Positions 8,352-17,054 of a stretch of DNA of 64,000 nt are shown piece by piece (position 1 is the stretch's first letter; each line of letters begins with the position of its first letter). The stretch covers positions 124,001 to 188,000 of the forward strand of contig CACLYY010000002.1 of assembly GCA_902611265.1 (NCBI GenBank), written 5' to 3'. The position numbers were made by a program, and so were the translations under genes. The notes under the pieces are model-generated. The model was not told the origin of the DNA. It did not search any database and worked only from the letters and a program-made list of their open reading frames with translations. The stretch comes from an uncultured Pelagibacteraceae bacterium. GTDB taxonomy: Bacteria > Pseudomonadota > Alphaproteobacteria > Pelagibacterales > Pelagibacteraceae.

Positions 8352-8753
8352 ATGATTAATATGGAATTTAAATCGAGATTTAAAGTTTACTACGAAGATA
8401 CAGATAGTGGAGGAGTAGTTTATTATGCTAATTATTTAAAATTTTTAGAGCGAGCTAGAACAGATGCGATTACTTCATTAGATTTTAGTAATAATAAACT
8501 TGTTGAAAAATTTGGGATTTTCATAATAGTAAAATCTTGCAATTTAAATTTCCTCAGACCAGCAAAGCTAGAAGATAATTTAGATATTATTTCAAAAGTA
8601 ATTGAAGTTAAAAATGTATCAATCAAAATGAAACAAAATATTTTTGTTAATGACAGTATGATTGTTGAAGCAGAAATATTGTTAGCTTCAGTAAACAATG
8701 AGGGAAAACCATCAAAACTTCCAGATGAATTCAAAAACGAACTAATTAAATAG
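8352..8753 (+). CDS. ybgC: YbgC-type acyl-CoA thioesterase
   Basis: This 133-aa single hot-dog-fold protein has the family's N-terminal catalytic region: YYEDTDSGGVVYYANYLKFLE, containing the conserved aspartate and the GVVYY(A/H)xxYxxFxE pattern. YbgC enzymes hydrolyse short or medium acyl-CoAs and are often encoded beside tolQRAB, which is not the case here. A second ATG three codons in (8361) could be the true start. The 3' end overlaps the convergent uracil-DNA glycosylase gene by 8 nt. Confidence 0.88.
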   Translation: MINMEFKSRFKVYYEDTDSGGVVYYANYLKFLERARTDAITSLDFSNNKLVEKFGIFIIVKSCNLNFLRPAKLEDNLDIISKVIEVKNVSIKMKQNIFVNDSMIVEAEILLASVNNEGKPSKLPDEFKNELIK

Positions 8754-9420
8754 CTTTTTTTATCTTAAGAAATAAATTTGTCATTTTTTTTATATCTATT
8801 CTTCCAGTATTTACATTTCTTGGGCTTGGATGATAAGAACCGACTAATATAATATTATTTGGTAATTTATAAAATTTACTATGCCCAAACTTAATATCAG
8901 GCTCTATTTGTAATTGTTGTTTATAAAACATTACACAAGCGTCAAAAGCTATTTTCCCAAGCGCTACAACAATTTTTAAATTTTTCAAATTTTCTATTTC
9001 ATTATTGAAATATTTAAAACAATTATTTAATTCATTTCTAGTTGGTTTATCTCCTGGTGGTACACATTTTAAAGCTGTAGTTATAAAACTATCATTTAGT
9101 CTCAGCCCGTCACTTATATGAATTGAATTTGGTTTATTTGACAATTTTGCTTTATGAAGGCATTTGTATAAAAATTCAGATGATCTATCGCCTGTAAAAA
9201 CTCTTCCAGTTCTATTCCCTCCATGAGCTGCTGGTGCTAAACCAACTAATAATATTCTTGCCTTCCTATCACCAAAGCCGGTTATTGGTTTTCCCCAGTA
9301 TTTCTCATTAATATATTGTTTTCTTTTGTCTTTTGCTATTTGGCTTCTAAAGTTTACAAGTCTTGGACATTTTTTGCAGTTTATTATTGAGTTTTCTAGT
9401 TGATCAAAACTTTTATTCAT
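8746..9420 (-). CDS. Family 5 (UDGb-type) uracil-DNA glycosylase
   Basis: The 224-aa protein carries the UDGb motif 1 GLAPAAHGGNRTGRVFTGD near residues 60-78 and the C-terminal motif SYHPSPRNVNTGR. Paired cysteines early (NCKKC) and mid-protein (CVPPGD...NNC) match the four ligands of the [4Fe-4S] cluster of families 4 and 5. Motif 1 lacks the Asn/Asp used by family 1, as expected for UDGb, which removes uracil, hypoxanthine and some other deaminated bases. It would act in base excision repair in the cytosol. It is transcribed divergently from the next hydroxyacid dehydrogenase and overlaps ybgC convergently. Confidence 0.88.
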   Translation of the reverse strand: MNKSFDQLENSIINCKKCPRLVNFRSQIAKDKRKQYINEKYWGKPITGFGDRKARILLVGLAPAAHGGNRTGRVFTGDRSSEFLYKCLHKAKLSNKPNSIHISDGLRLNDSFITTALKCVPPGDKPTRNELNNCFKYFNNEIENLKNLKIVVALGKIAFDACVMFYKQQLQIEPDIKFGHSKFYKLPNNIILVGSYHPSPRNVNTGRIDIKKMTNLFLKIKKAI

Positions 9421-9469
9421 AAATTTAATTTTTTAATCATCATTTCTTATACTATAATTAATTATAATT

Positions 9470-10324
9470 ATGAACGTAGGTTTTATTGGTGTCGGCTATA
9501 TGGGTTATGGGATAGCTAAAAATATTTTAAAAAAAGGAAATAATCTATTTGTTATTGCAAATAAAAAAAGAGCATCCATTGATAAGATCGTAAGTGATGG
9601 CGCAACAGAGGTTCAAACCTACGAAGAATTATGTGAAAAAAATTTAGATGCCTTGTTCTTTTGTGTAACAAATACTCCAATAGCTTTAAGTATTGCAGAA
9701 ACAGTGTCAACTTTATTAAAAGATAGCACATTAATAATTGATGTTACGACACATAATCAAAATGGATCCATTAAGATGGAACAAATTTTTGCAAATCAAA
9801 GAATTAATTATATCGAGTGTCCTGTAATGGGTGGGCCAGTCCAAGCTGAAGAAGGAGTATGTGGAGGAATAGTCGGAGCCTCTGAAGAAAATTTTAAAAA
9901 AGCTGAAATATATTTAAAAACTTTTTGCAAAGATTATTTTCATTTTGGTGAAGTTGGAAAAGGAGCAAAATCAAAGTTATTAAATAATTTCTTATCATTA
10001 GGAACAGCAACGAATGTGATTGAATTTATTAAGAGTGCAAAAAAATTAAATATTGATTTAGAAAAACTTTTTGCAGTTGCAAAGCTTGGATCAGGTAATT
10101 CAACAGCTTTAAATAGAATTTTTGATAATGTCCTTAAGGACGATTACACTGGATTTAAATTTTCAACTTCCAACACTTTAAAAGATCTTACCTATATACA
10201 TGAAATGCTCAAAGATTTAGGTAATGCAGAAAAATTAGCTGATGTAAAAAAGTCTATTTACAAAAAAGCAGTAGATGACGGTAATGGAGATCTCTTCATA
10301 AGCGAACTAATACAAAAAGATTAA
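9470..10324 (+). CDS. NAD(P)-dependent beta-hydroxyacid dehydrogenase (HIBADH / tartronate semialdehyde reductase family)
   Basis: The 284-aa protein begins with the Rossmann motif GFIGVGYMGYGIAKNIL, followed by the family's IIDVTTHNQNG segment, the substrate-binding ECPVMGGP motif and GKGAKSKLLNN with the catalytic lysine near residue 168. It is a full-length relative of the truncated enzyme at the left edge. The substrate-binding ECPVMGGP differs from the DAPVTGG of that gene, so the two probably act on different 3-hydroxy acids. Candidate reactions are 2-hydroxy-3-oxopropionate reduction or oxidation of other beta-hydroxy acids. It is divergent from the glycosylase gene; the intervening gap holds a TATAAT-containing A/T palindrome (9453-9466). 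Confidence 0.82.
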   Translation: MNVGFIGVGYMGYGIAKNILKKGNNLFVIANKKRASIDKIVSDGATEVQTYEELCEKNLDALFFCVTNTPIALSIAETVSTLLKDSTLIIDVTTHNQNGSIKMEQIFANQRINYIECPVMGGPVQAEEGVCGGIVGASEENFKKAEIYLKTFCKDYFHFGEVGKGAKSKLLNNFLSLGTATNVIEFIKSAKKLNIDLEKLFAVAKLGSGNSTALNRIFDNVLKDDYTGFKFSTSNTLKDLTYIHEMLKDLGNAEKLADVKKSIYKKAVDDGNGDLFISELIQKD

Positions 10325-10495
10325 TTATTCATTTTTTTTATCAGCAAATACAATAGCTATAAGTAATAATGCTGTCCAAAACATTGCTGCTAAACTTTTG
10401 ATAGCACTCGTTTCAGCGCCCCATAAATCAAAAACAAATGCTCCAATAAGAATTCCAATTATATAAATTATTACTACTAATCTAGTCTGAGTCAT
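10325..10495 (-). CDS. Small membrane protein, 56 aa, hypothetical, coupled to the DUF1289 gene
   Basis: The minus strand reads 56 codons from ATG at 10495 to TAA at 10325. The product has MTQTRLVVIIYIIGILIGA, a first membrane helix, then a short FDLWGAETSAIKSL loop, a second helix AAMFWTALLLIAIVF, and a charged ADKKNE tail. Its start lies inside the end of the DUF1289 gene (14-nt overlap), as in translationally coupled genes, and its stop abuts the stop of the convergent dehydrogenase gene. The fit into the gap and the amphipathic topology argue for a real gene. I do not recognise the family. Confidence 0.65.
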   Translation of the reverse strand: MTQTRLVVIIYIIGILIGAFVFDLWGAETSAIKSLAAMFWTALLLIAIVFADKKNE

Positions 10496-10739
10496 TTAGT
10501 TGTTTCTTTTTAAATAGTGACATTCCATTATTTTTTTTATGTTCATAAGATTCTTTGAAACTTTCCAACTGCCATCCTTGCATCCTCTTTTGAATATCTT
10601 CTAAGTTTTGTTTTTTCCACTCATCACTTGTATTTTGGTCTTTCCAAATCTTCTTTTCATCATTGTCTCTTCCACAGCCATAGCAATATCCAGTTACAGG
10701 ATCCATTTTGCAAATACTTATACAAGGCGAAATTATCAT
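10482..10739 (-). CDS. DUF1289 domain protein
   Basis: The 85-aa protein begins with the DUF1289 signature: SPCISICKMD then GYCYGCGR, with four cysteines at residues 6, 10, 19 and 22 that look like a metal-binding cluster. A WKKQN...RMQGW segment follows, typical of this short family of unknown function. The rest is a lysine-rich tail. It is transcribed away from the tRNA-Leu promoter and overlaps the downstream 56-aa membrane-protein gene. Family known, function not. Confidence 0.82.
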   Translation of the reverse strand: MIISPCISICKMDPVTGYCYGCGRDNDEKKIWKDQNTSDEWKKQNLEDIQKRMQGWQLESFKESYEHKKNNGMSLFKKKQLNDSD

Positions 10740-10778
10740 TTTTTTATATATTTATATCTTTTTACACTATTATTCTGA

Positions 10779-10807
10779 TTGGACAAATTAGATCAATACT
10801 ATATAAA
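10779..10807 (+). promoter_or_regulatory. Sigma-70-type promoter of tRNA-Leu
   Basis: TTGGAC (10779-10784) and TATAAA (10802-10807) are separated by exactly 17 nt, with predicted transcription start about 7 nt before the mature tRNA. The downstream trigger factor gene starts only 10 nt after the tRNA, so the same promoter may also feed tig after tRNA processing. Confidence 0.75.
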
Positions 10808-10820
10808 ACACCATAAATTT

Positions 10821-10905
10821 GGGCGAGTGGCGGAATTGGTAGACGCGTTGGTCTTAGGAACCAATAGTGCAAGCTGTGAAGGTTCGAGTCCTTTCTCGCC
10901 TACCA
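10821..10905 (+). tRNA. tRNA-Leu (anticodon TAG)
   Basis: The 85-nt sequence folds as a class II tRNA. The acceptor arm is GGGCGAG with CTCGCCT; the anticodon stem TTGGT/ACCAA closes the loop CTTAGGA with anticodon TAG at 10855-10857. A variable arm is present, then the TpsiC arm with GGTTCGAGTCC, discriminator A and encoded CCA. The G1-U72 acceptor pair is a wobble in this alignment. It decodes CUA/CUG-type leucine codons. Confidence 0.95.
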
Positions 10906-10915
10906 TATAAAAAAT

Positions 10916-12373
10916 ATGAAAGTAACAGTAGAAAATAAAAAAGGTTTAGAAAAAGATCTTAAAGTATTCATAGATAAAAAAACTATCTCAGGCTTTATGG
11001 ATGAGAAATATGAAGAAATAAGAAAGGATGTTGTAATAAAGGGTTTCAGACCTGGTAAGGTGCCTACTGAAATATTAAAAAGACAATTTGGTAAAGCTGT
11101 TTACGGTGAAGTAATTGATAAGTTGCTAAAAGATACAACAACAAAAGCTTTAGAAGAAAATAAGATCAAACCGGCCGGACAACCTAAAATAGATTTAAAA
11201 TCTTTTGGTGAAGGTAAAGATTTAGAATATATTATTTCAGTTACCGAACTACCCAAAGTTTCTGCTAAAGGATTAAGCTCAATCAAAGTAATTGAGTATG
11301 TTGTAAAAATTGATCCAAAAGAAACCGATAAAAGAATTAGTGAAATTGCAAAAAGTCAAAACAATTTTAAAGATGCAGAAGCAAATTATAGCTCAAAATT
11401 GAATGATCTTGTAATTTTTGATTATAAAGGGACTATTGACGGCAAAGAATTTAAAGGTAACGAGGGTAAAAATACTCAATTAGTTCTTGGAAAAGATTTG
11501 TTTATAAAAGGTTTTGATAAACAATTAGAAGGCGTTAAATCAGGTGACACAAAAAATGTAACGGTCAATTTGCCAGAAAATTTTCCTGAAAAAGACCTTA
11601 TTAATAAAAATGCTGTGTTTGAATGTAAGATTACAGGAGTGAGAATTCCAGAAGAAGTAAAAGTTAATGATGATTTTGCTAAAAATATGGGTGCCAAAGA
11701 TTTAGCAAATTTAAAAGAACTTATTACAAAACAAATTAATGATGAATATAAAAACTCATTAAATATGATTACAAAAAAAAGTATTCTTGAGCAAATAGAA
11801 AAAGAAAAACTTGAACAATTACCTGGCAATCTAATTGAACAGGAGGTTAAAATATTATCTCAAGGAATGAAGGAAGATGAAGTTAAAAAAAACCAAAAAT
11901 CATTAGAGGATCAAGCTAAAAAAAGAATTAAAACTGGATTAATCTTAAATGCTTTTGGTGAAGAAAATAAAATTAATGTTTCTCAGGAAGAAATTAATGT
12001 AGAAATACAAAAACAATTTAGAATGATGCCAGGTCAAGAAAAGATTGTTAAAGATTATTATGAACAAAATCCAGCAGCTATAGATAGTTTGAGGGGACAG
12101 ATTTACGAAGAAAAAATAATTGAAGAAATTAAAAAAAAAGCAAAAACTTCTAAAAAAGAAATTACCAAAGAAGAAGCTGAGAAAATTTTAAAAGAAGACA
12201 ATGAAAACAGTATAAAGGATCAGGCTAAACTTTCTAAAAAAGATGAGAATAATAAAACTAAGAAAAAAACTGACCCCAAAAAAAAAGAGGTAAAAACAAA
12301 ATCTAAAGAAACTAAAAAAACTAAAACTCCCGCATCAAGACCTAAGAAAGCAAAAAAGGTTAGCAAAAAGTAA
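10916..12373 (+). CDS. tig: Trigger factor, ribosome-associated folding chaperone
   Basis: The 485-aa protein has the ribosome-docking signature [17 protein letters not shown] near residues 43-59. An FKBP-type peptidyl-prolyl isomerase domain follows at about residues 160-245 (DLVIFDYKG... [15 protein letters not shown]), then the helical substrate-cradling region. It binds nascent chains at the ribosome exit tunnel. It starts 10 nt after tRNA-Leu and precedes clpP, clpX and lon, the classic quality-control block. The last ~75 residues are a low-complexity, lysine-rich tail that extends the protein beyond the usual ~430-450 aa. Confidence 0.95.
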   Translation: MKVTVENKKGLEKDLKVFIDKKTISGFMDEKYEEIRKDVVIKGFRPGKVPTEILKRQFGKAVYGEVIDKLLKDTTTKALEENKIKPAGQPKIDLKSFGEGKDLEYIISVTELPKVSAKGLSSIKVIEYVVKIDPKETDKRISEIAKSQNNFKDAEANYSSKLNDLVIFDYKGTIDGKEFKGNEGKNTQLVLGKDLFIKGFDKQLEGVKSGDTKNVTVNLPENFPEKDLINKNAVFECKITGVRIPEEVKVNDDFAKNMGAKDLANLKELITKQINDEYKNSLNMITKKSILEQIEKEKLEQLPGNLIEQEVKILSQGMKEDEVKKNQKSLEDQAKKRIKTGLILNAFGEENKINVSQEEINVEIQKQFRMMPGQEKIVKDYYEQNPAAIDSLRGQIYEEKIIEEIKKKAKTSKKEITKEEAEKILKEDNENSIKDQAKLSKKDENNKTKKKTDPKKKEVKTKSKETKKTKTPASRPKKAKKVSKK

Positions 12374-12391
12374 TCACAAGTTGTATAAGAT

Positions 12392-12406
12392 TAATCGAAT
12401 CGATTA
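12392..12406. repeat. Palindrome abutting the clpP start codon
   Basis: TAATCGA and TCGATTA are perfect 7-base inverted arms around a central A, and the last base is the A of the clpP ATG. No ribosome-binding site is visible between the palindrome and the start. It may be an operator or a small RNA hairpin affecting initiation. A core GATTCGA (minus strand here) recurs at 13089-13095 before clpX. Confidence 0.35.
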
Positions 12407-13017
12407 TGACTAATAAAATTCCAGAACAATTAAGTACGCTTATACCTATGGTTGTCGAACAATCTAGTAGAGGAGAAAGAGCTTACGATATTTATTCAAG
12501 ATTACTTAAGGAAAGAATAGTATTTGTAGTTGGCCCCATAAATGATGCAGTAGCGTCCCTAGTTACCGCACAATTATTATTTTTAGAATCCGAGGATCCA
12601 AAAAAAGAAATTTCTTTATACATAAATAGTCCTGGCGGTCTTGTTACTGCTGGACTTGGTATTTATGATACTATGCAATATATAAAACCAGAAATAAGCA
12701 CTCTATGTATCGGTCAAGCTGCAAGCATGGGTTCATTTTTGTTGGCAGCAGGATCTAAAGGAAAAAGATTTTCATTACCAAATTCAAGAATAATGGTTCA
12801 TCAGCCCTCAGCTGGTTTTCAAGGCCAAGCAACAGATATTGAAATCCATGCCAATGAGGTCTTGTCATTAAAAAAAAGATTAAATGAAATTTATTCAAAA
12901 CATACAGGAAAATCTGTTGATGAAATTAAATCAGCATTAGAAAGAGACAACTTTATGACTCCAGATAATGCAAAAAATTTTGGACTCATAGACAAAGTAG
13001 TAGAAAAGAGAGAATAA
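12406..13017 (+). CDS. clpP: ATP-dependent Clp protease proteolytic subunit
   Basis: The 203-aa protein shows the ClpP catalytic triad: Ser107 in GQAASMGS, His132 in MVHQPSAG and Asp181 in ERDNFM. The SPGG segment near residue 75 is also conserved. Fourteen subunits form the barrel peptidase that degrades unfolded proteins delivered by ClpX, encoded next after an 88-nt gap. It starts 32 nt after tig. The start has no clear ribosome-binding site but sits at the end of a perfect palindrome. Confidence 0.97.
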   Translation: MTNKIPEQLSTLIPMVVEQSSRGERAYDIYSRLLKERIVFVVGPINDAVASLVTAQLLFLESEDPKKEISLYINSPGGLVTAGLGIYDTMQYIKPEISTLCIGQAASMGSFLLAAGSKGKRFSLPNSRIMVHQPSAGFQGQATDIEIHANEVLSLKKRLNEIYSKHTGKSVDEIKSALERDNFMTPDNAKNFGLIDKVVEKRE

Positions 13018-13105
13018 GTCACAATATATAGTTTGTTCACAACCTATACTTGATTACTTTATATTAAATGTATTACAGTATGTAAATTGATTCGAAATAT
13101 AAATT

Positions 13106-14365
13106 ATGAGTAACAATAAAAATATTCTTTACTGTTCTTTTTGTGGCAAGAGCCAACACGAAGTTAGAAAGTTAATTGCTGGACCAACAGTTTTCATTTG
13201 TGATGAATGTGTAGAACTCTGCATGGATATCATAAAAGAAGAGAGCAAAGATAATTTTGTAAAACATCAAGATGGTTTACCGCTTCCAAAAGAAATATGC
13301 AAAGTTTTAGATGATTATGTAATTGGACAATCCCATGCTAAAAAAGTTTTATCTGTTGCAGTTCATAATCATTACAAAAGATTAAACTATGAAAATAAAA
13401 CAAGTAAAACAGTTGAACTTTCTAAATCGAATATTTTGTTAGTTGGGCCCACAGGTTGTGGAAAAACGTTATTAGCACAAACTCTTGCAAGAATACTTGA
13501 TGTGCCTTTTACTATGGCAGATGCAACTACTTTAACCGAAGCTGGATATGTTGGTGAGGATGTTGAAAATATAATTCTGAAATTATTACAAGCAGCAGAT
13601 TATAATGTTGAAAAAGCCCAAAGGGGAATTGTTTATATAGATGAGGTTGATAAAATTAGTAGAAAATCAGAAAATCCATCGATCACTAGAGATGTATCTG
13701 GAGAAGGTGTTCAACAAGCATTATTAAAAATTATGGAGGGAACTGTTGCAAGCGTTCCACCTCAGGGCGGAAGAAAACACCCTCAACAGGAATTTTTGCA
13801 AGTAGATACAACTAATATTTTATTTATATGTGGAGGAGCATTTGCAGGATTAGATAAAATTATATCGCAAAGAGATAAAGGATCTTCTATTGGATTTGGA
13901 GCAGAAGTTAAAACTTTAGAAGATAAAAAGACTGGTGAATGGATGAAAAACTTAGAGCCTGAGGATTTATTAAGATATGGACTTATTCCAGAATTTATTG
14001 GCCGTTTACCAATTACAGCTACATTGGAAGACTTGGATGAAAAATCTTTAATAAAGATTTTGCAAGAGCCAAAAAACTCTTTGATTAAGCAATACCAAGA
14101 ACTTTTCAGATTAGAAGGTGTAAAATTAACATTTAAAGATCAAGCAGTTAAAGATATAGCTAATAAAGCTATAAGTAAAAAAACAGGCGCAAGGGGATTA
14201 AGATCAATTTTGGAAAATTTATTACTAAAAACTATGTTTGATTTACCAGGTCAGGATAATATAGAAGAAGTCATAATTGATGCTGGAGCCACTAAAGGTA
14301 CTTCGCAGCCAATAATAGTTCATACTAAGAACAAATCAAAAACAGAGAAGACTTCTGCGGCTTAA
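13106..14365 (+). CDS. clpX: ATP-dependent Clp protease ATP-binding subunit ClpX
   Basis: The 419-aa protein starts with the ClpX zinc-binding domain (Cys10, Cys13, Cys32, Cys35 in YCSFCGK and FICDEC). The AAA+ module carries Walker A GPTGCGKT near residues 114-121, Walker [10 protein letters not shown], the pore-loop segment GYVG and sensor residues. It unfolds tagged substrates and threads them into ClpP. The 88-nt upstream gap contains no recognised terminator and could hold a separate promoter, but I could not identify a convincing one. Length is normal. Confidence 0.97.
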   Translation: MSNNKNILYCSFCGKSQHEVRKLIAGPTVFICDECVELCMDIIKEESKDNFVKHQDGLPLPKEICKVLDDYVIGQSHAKKVLSVAVHNHYKRLNYENKTSKTVELSKSNILLVGPTGCGKTLLAQTLARILDVPFTMADATTLTEAGYVGEDVENIILKLLQAADYNVEKAQRGIVYIDEVDKISRKSENPSITRDVSGEGVQQALLKIMEGTVASVPPQGGRKHPQQEFLQVDTTNILFICGGAFAGLDKIISQRDKGSSIGFGAEVKTLEDKKTGEWMKNLEPEDLLRYGLIPEFIGRLPITATLEDLDEKSLIKILQEPKNSLIKQYQELFRLEGVKLTFKDQAVKDIANKAISKKTGARGLRSILENLLLKTMFDLPGQDNIEEVIIDAGATKGTSQPIIVHTKNKSKTEKTSAA

Positions 14366-14412
14366 TAAGAGTTAATAAACAAAAATTTCCTATTGCATTA
14401 TAAAATATAATA

Positions 14413-14432
14413 TCCATATTCTTCAATATGGA
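14413..14432 (+). promoter_or_regulatory. Hairpin enclosing the lon start codon (candidate translational control)
   Basis: TCCATATT and AATATGGA form a perfect 8-bp stem with the loop CTTC; the lon ATG (14428-14430) lies entirely within the 3' arm. Six of the eight pairs are A-U, so the helix would melt readily. No purine-rich ribosome-binding site is visible just upstream. This geometry suits temperature- or factor-dependent access to the start codon, but function is an inference. Confidence 0.45.
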
Positions 14433-16815
14433 AGTCAAATTAACACAACCGCTATTACCACTTAGGGATATAGTTGTATTTCCAAGTATGGTTATTCCAC
14501 TATTTGTCGGAAGAGATAAATCTATTACCGCATTAAATGAGGTTATGAAAAGTGACAAAAAAATAATTCTTGTTACACAAAAAAATTCCGAAGTTGATGA
14601 TCCAAAAAAAAATGACGTTTTCTTATACGGGTGCGAAAGTAATATTTTGCAACTTTTAAAACTTCCAGATGGAACAGTAAAAGTTTTAGTAGAAGGTATT
14701 AAAAGAGTAAAAATAGTTGATTTCAGAGATGATGAAAAATTTATAACTTGTACGTACGAGCATCAAAAAGATATTTTAAATAAAGATGAGGATTTATTAC
14801 CTCTAGCACTTACCGCTGTAAGAAGATTAGAAAAACTCACATCAGTAAATAAAAAAGTTTCTACTGAAACGATTAATAATATTAAACAAATTAAAGACCC
14901 TTCTAAAATTGCTGACAATATTGTTTCAAATTTGAATGCAACAATATCTGAAAAACAACAAATATTTGAAACACTCGATGTAAAGAAAAGATTAAACGCA
15001 GCTATAAAAATGATGGAAAGTGAGACTAGTATTATTGGTGTTGAAAAAAGAATTCGAGGAAGAGTTAAAACTCAAATGGAAAAAACACAGAGAGAATATT
15101 ATTTAAATGAACAACTAAAGGCTATCCAAAAAGAATTAGGTGAAATTGAAGATGGAAAAGATGAAACAACAAATTTAAAAAAATCAATTCAAAAGGCTAA
15201 AATGCCAAAAGAAGTTGAGAAAAAATGCATGTCTGAGCTTAAGAAATTAAAAAATATGAGCCCGATGTCTGCAGAAGCCACAGTTGTAAGAAATTATTTA
15301 GATTGGATGATTGATCTTCCATGGTTTAAAAAAGACAATGTAGATATTGATTTAAATAAAGGGCTTAAAATTTTAGATGAGGATCATTTTGGACTTGATA
15401 AAGTAAAAGAGAGAATTATCGAATTTCTCGCAGTTCAAAAAAGAATGGATAAAATTAAAGGACCTATACTATGTTTAGTTGGACCCCCGGGAGTTGGCAA
15501 GACATCATTAGGAAAATCTATTGCGAAGGCAACTAATCGACAGTTTATAAGAATGTCCTTAGGTGGAGTTAGGGATGAGGCTGAAATTAGAGGCCACAGA
15601 AGAACTTATATTGGATCATTACCAGGAAAAATTATTCAAATGATGAAGAAAGCAGGAACAAAAAATCCATTGTTCTTATTAGATGAGGTGGATAAAATTG
15701 GTAATGACTATAGAGGAGATCCATCATCAGCCTTATTGGAAGCTTTAGATCCTGAACAAAATACTGCATTTAATGATCACTATTTAGAGGTAGATTATGA
15801 TTTATCGGATGTAATGTTTGTAACAACTGCAAATACATTAAATATATTGCCACCATTATTAGATAGAATGGAAGTGATAAGAATTCCTGGTTACACAGAG
15901 GATGAGAAAATAAATATTGCAAATAAATATTTACTACCTAAGCAAGTCAAAGAAAATGGTGTTAAGGAAGGAGAACTTGATATAGCGGATGGAACAATAA
16001 AGGAAATTATTAGAAGCTATACAAGAGAGTCAGGAGTAAGAAATTTAGAAAGAGAAATTTCAAAAGTAACGAGAAAAGTTGTTAAAAAAGTTGTAAGTGG
16101 TGAAGTAGAAAAAGTTCAGGTAAATGATAAAAATGTTCCAGACTTTTTAGGTATTAAAAAATTTAAATATGGTGAAGTTGAAGACAAAAATAAAACTGGA
16201 ATTGTAATTGGATTAGCATGGACCGAGGTAGGTGGTGAAATTCTTAAGATTGAAACTGTAAACATGCCTGGAAAAGGAAGAATGCAGATTACAGGTAAAC
16301 TTGGAGATGTAATGCAAGAGTCGGTCAAGGCTGCGAAATCATTTGTGAGATCAAAAAGTCTAGAGTATGGAATTATACCTCCGTTTTTTGAAAAGAAAGA
16401 TTTCCACATCCATGTTCCCGAAGGAGCGACACCTAAAGATGGACCTTCAGCTGGTATAGCTATGGTAACCTCTATAGTATCATCAATAACAAATATTCCA
16501 GTAAATAGAGAAATTGCAATGACAGGTGAGGTAACTATAACAGGTCAAGTTTTACAAATAGGTGGTTTAAAAGAAAAATTACTAGCAGCTCACAGAGCTG
16601 GAGTTAAAAAGGTATTAATTCCAAAAGAAAATGAAAAAGATTTAGTGGATATTCCAAAAAAGGTAAGAGAAGATATCAAAATTATACCTGTTGAAACTGC
16701 AGACGAGGTACTAAAGATCGCCCTAATGAAAGAACTAAAGCCAGTAGAGTGGACTGAGGTCGAAAAGATCTCAGATGATAAAAAAGACGACAAATCACAA
16801 GCCAGCATTCAGTAA
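14428..16815 (+). CDS. lon: ATP-dependent protease Lon
   Basis: The 795-aa protein has the LON N-terminal substrate domain beginning PLLPLRDIVVFPSMVIPLF, an AAA+ domain with Walker A GPPGVGKTS near residues 352-360 and LLDEVDKI, and the C-terminal serine-lysine peptidase. The catalytic serine is in PKDGPSAGIAM (about residue 674) and the lysine in GGLKEKLLAAHRAG (about residue 716). It degrades misfolded and regulatory proteins in the cytosol. It follows clpX by 62 nt; a perfect TATAAT occurs at 14406-14411 but no matched -35 is seen. The start codon is in a predicted hairpin. Confidence 0.97.
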   Translation: MEVKLTQPLLPLRDIVVFPSMVIPLFVGRDKSITALNEVMKSDKKIILVTQKNSEVDDPKKNDVFLYGCESNILQLLKLPDGTVKVLVEGIKRVKIVDFRDDEKFITCTYEHQKDILNKDEDLLPLALTAVRRLEKLTSVNKKVSTETINNIKQIKDPSKIADNIVSNLNATISEKQQIFETLDVKKRLNAAIKMMESETSIIGVEKRIRGRVKTQMEKTQREYYLNEQLKAIQKELGEIEDGKDETTNLKKSIQKAKMPKEVEKKCMSELKKLKNMSPMSAEATVVRNYLDWMIDLPWFKKDNVDIDLNKGLKILDEDHFGLDKVKERIIEFLAVQKRMDKIKGPILCLVGPPGVGKTSLGKSIAKATNRQFIRMSLGGVRDEAEIRGHRRTYIGSLPGKIIQMMKKAGTKNPLFLLDEVDKIGNDYRGDPSSALLEALDPEQNTAFNDHYLEVDYDLSDVMFVTTANTLNILPPLLDRMEVIRIPGYTEDEKINIANKYLLPKQVKENGVKEGELDIADGTIKEIIRSYTRESGVRNLEREISKVTRKVVKKVVSGEVEKVQVNDKNVPDFLGIKKFKYGEVEDKNKTGIVIGLAWTEVGGEILKIETVNMPGKGRMQITGKLGDVMQESVKAAKSFVRSKSLEYGIIPPFFEKKDFHIHVPEGATPKDGPSAGIAMVTSIVSSITNIPVNREIAMTGEVTITGQVLQIGGLKEKLLAAHRAGVKKVLIPKENEKDLVDIPKKVREDIKIIPVETADEVLKIALMKELKPVEWTEVEKISDDKKDDKSQASIQ

Positions 16816-16822
16816 TAAACAA

Positions 16823-16851
16823 TTTACTTTATTAATCTGTTGATGTATGAG
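16823..16851 (+). promoter_or_regulatory. Possible promoter of the tRNA-Val/tRNA-Asp pair
   Basis: TTTACT (16823-16828) and TATGAG (16846-16851) are 17 nt apart, each matching four of six consensus positions. The predicted start is a few nt before tRNA-Val at 16864, the same geometry as at tRNA-Leu. Evidence is weak; read-through from lon is an alternative. Confidence 0.3.
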
Positions 16852-16863
16852 TACCATGAATTT

Positions 16864-16939
16864 GGGTGGTTAGCTCAGTTGGTAGAGCATCTCGTTTACA
16901 CCGAGGGGGTCAAAGGTTCGAGTCCTTTACTACCCACCA
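16864..16939 (+). tRNA. tRNA-Val (anticodon TAC)
   Basis: This is a 76-nt cloverleaf with acceptor GGGTGGT/ACTACCC, D-arm AGCTCAGTTGGTAGAGC, anticodon loop TTTACAC (TAC at 16897-16899), T-arm GGTTCGAGTCC, discriminator A and encoded CCA. It is 11 nt before tRNA-Asp, so the two are likely cut from one precursor. Confidence 0.96.
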
Positions 16940-16949
16940 TTACACCTGT

Positions 16950-17026
16950 GGGGGTGTAGCTCAGTTGGTTAGAGCACCTGCCTGTCACGCAGGGGGCCGA
17001 GGGTTCGAGTCCCTTCACTCCCGCCA
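16950..17026 (+). tRNA. tRNA-Asp (anticodon GTC)
   Basis: This is a 77-nt cloverleaf with acceptor GGGGGTG/CACTCCC, D-arm AGCTCAGTTGGTTAGAGC, anticodon stem CCTGC/GCAGG with loop CTGTCAC (GTC at 16984-16986), T-arm GGGTTCGAGTCCC, discriminator G and encoded CCA. Confidence 0.97.
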
Positions 17027-17054
17027 TAACTTCAATAAAATTAGGCTTAAAAAT

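Noticed and set aside
9453-9466. 14-bp palindrome TATAATTAATTATA upstream of the dehydrogenase gene
   Set aside because: It consists only of A/T and overlaps a likely -10 hexamer, so chance in this genome is a sufficient explanation; mentioned only as context.
14406-14411. TATAAT before lon as a promoter
   Set aside because: No -35-like element at 15-19 nt and no extended -10 TG; perfect hexamers arise often in such A/T-rich gaps.
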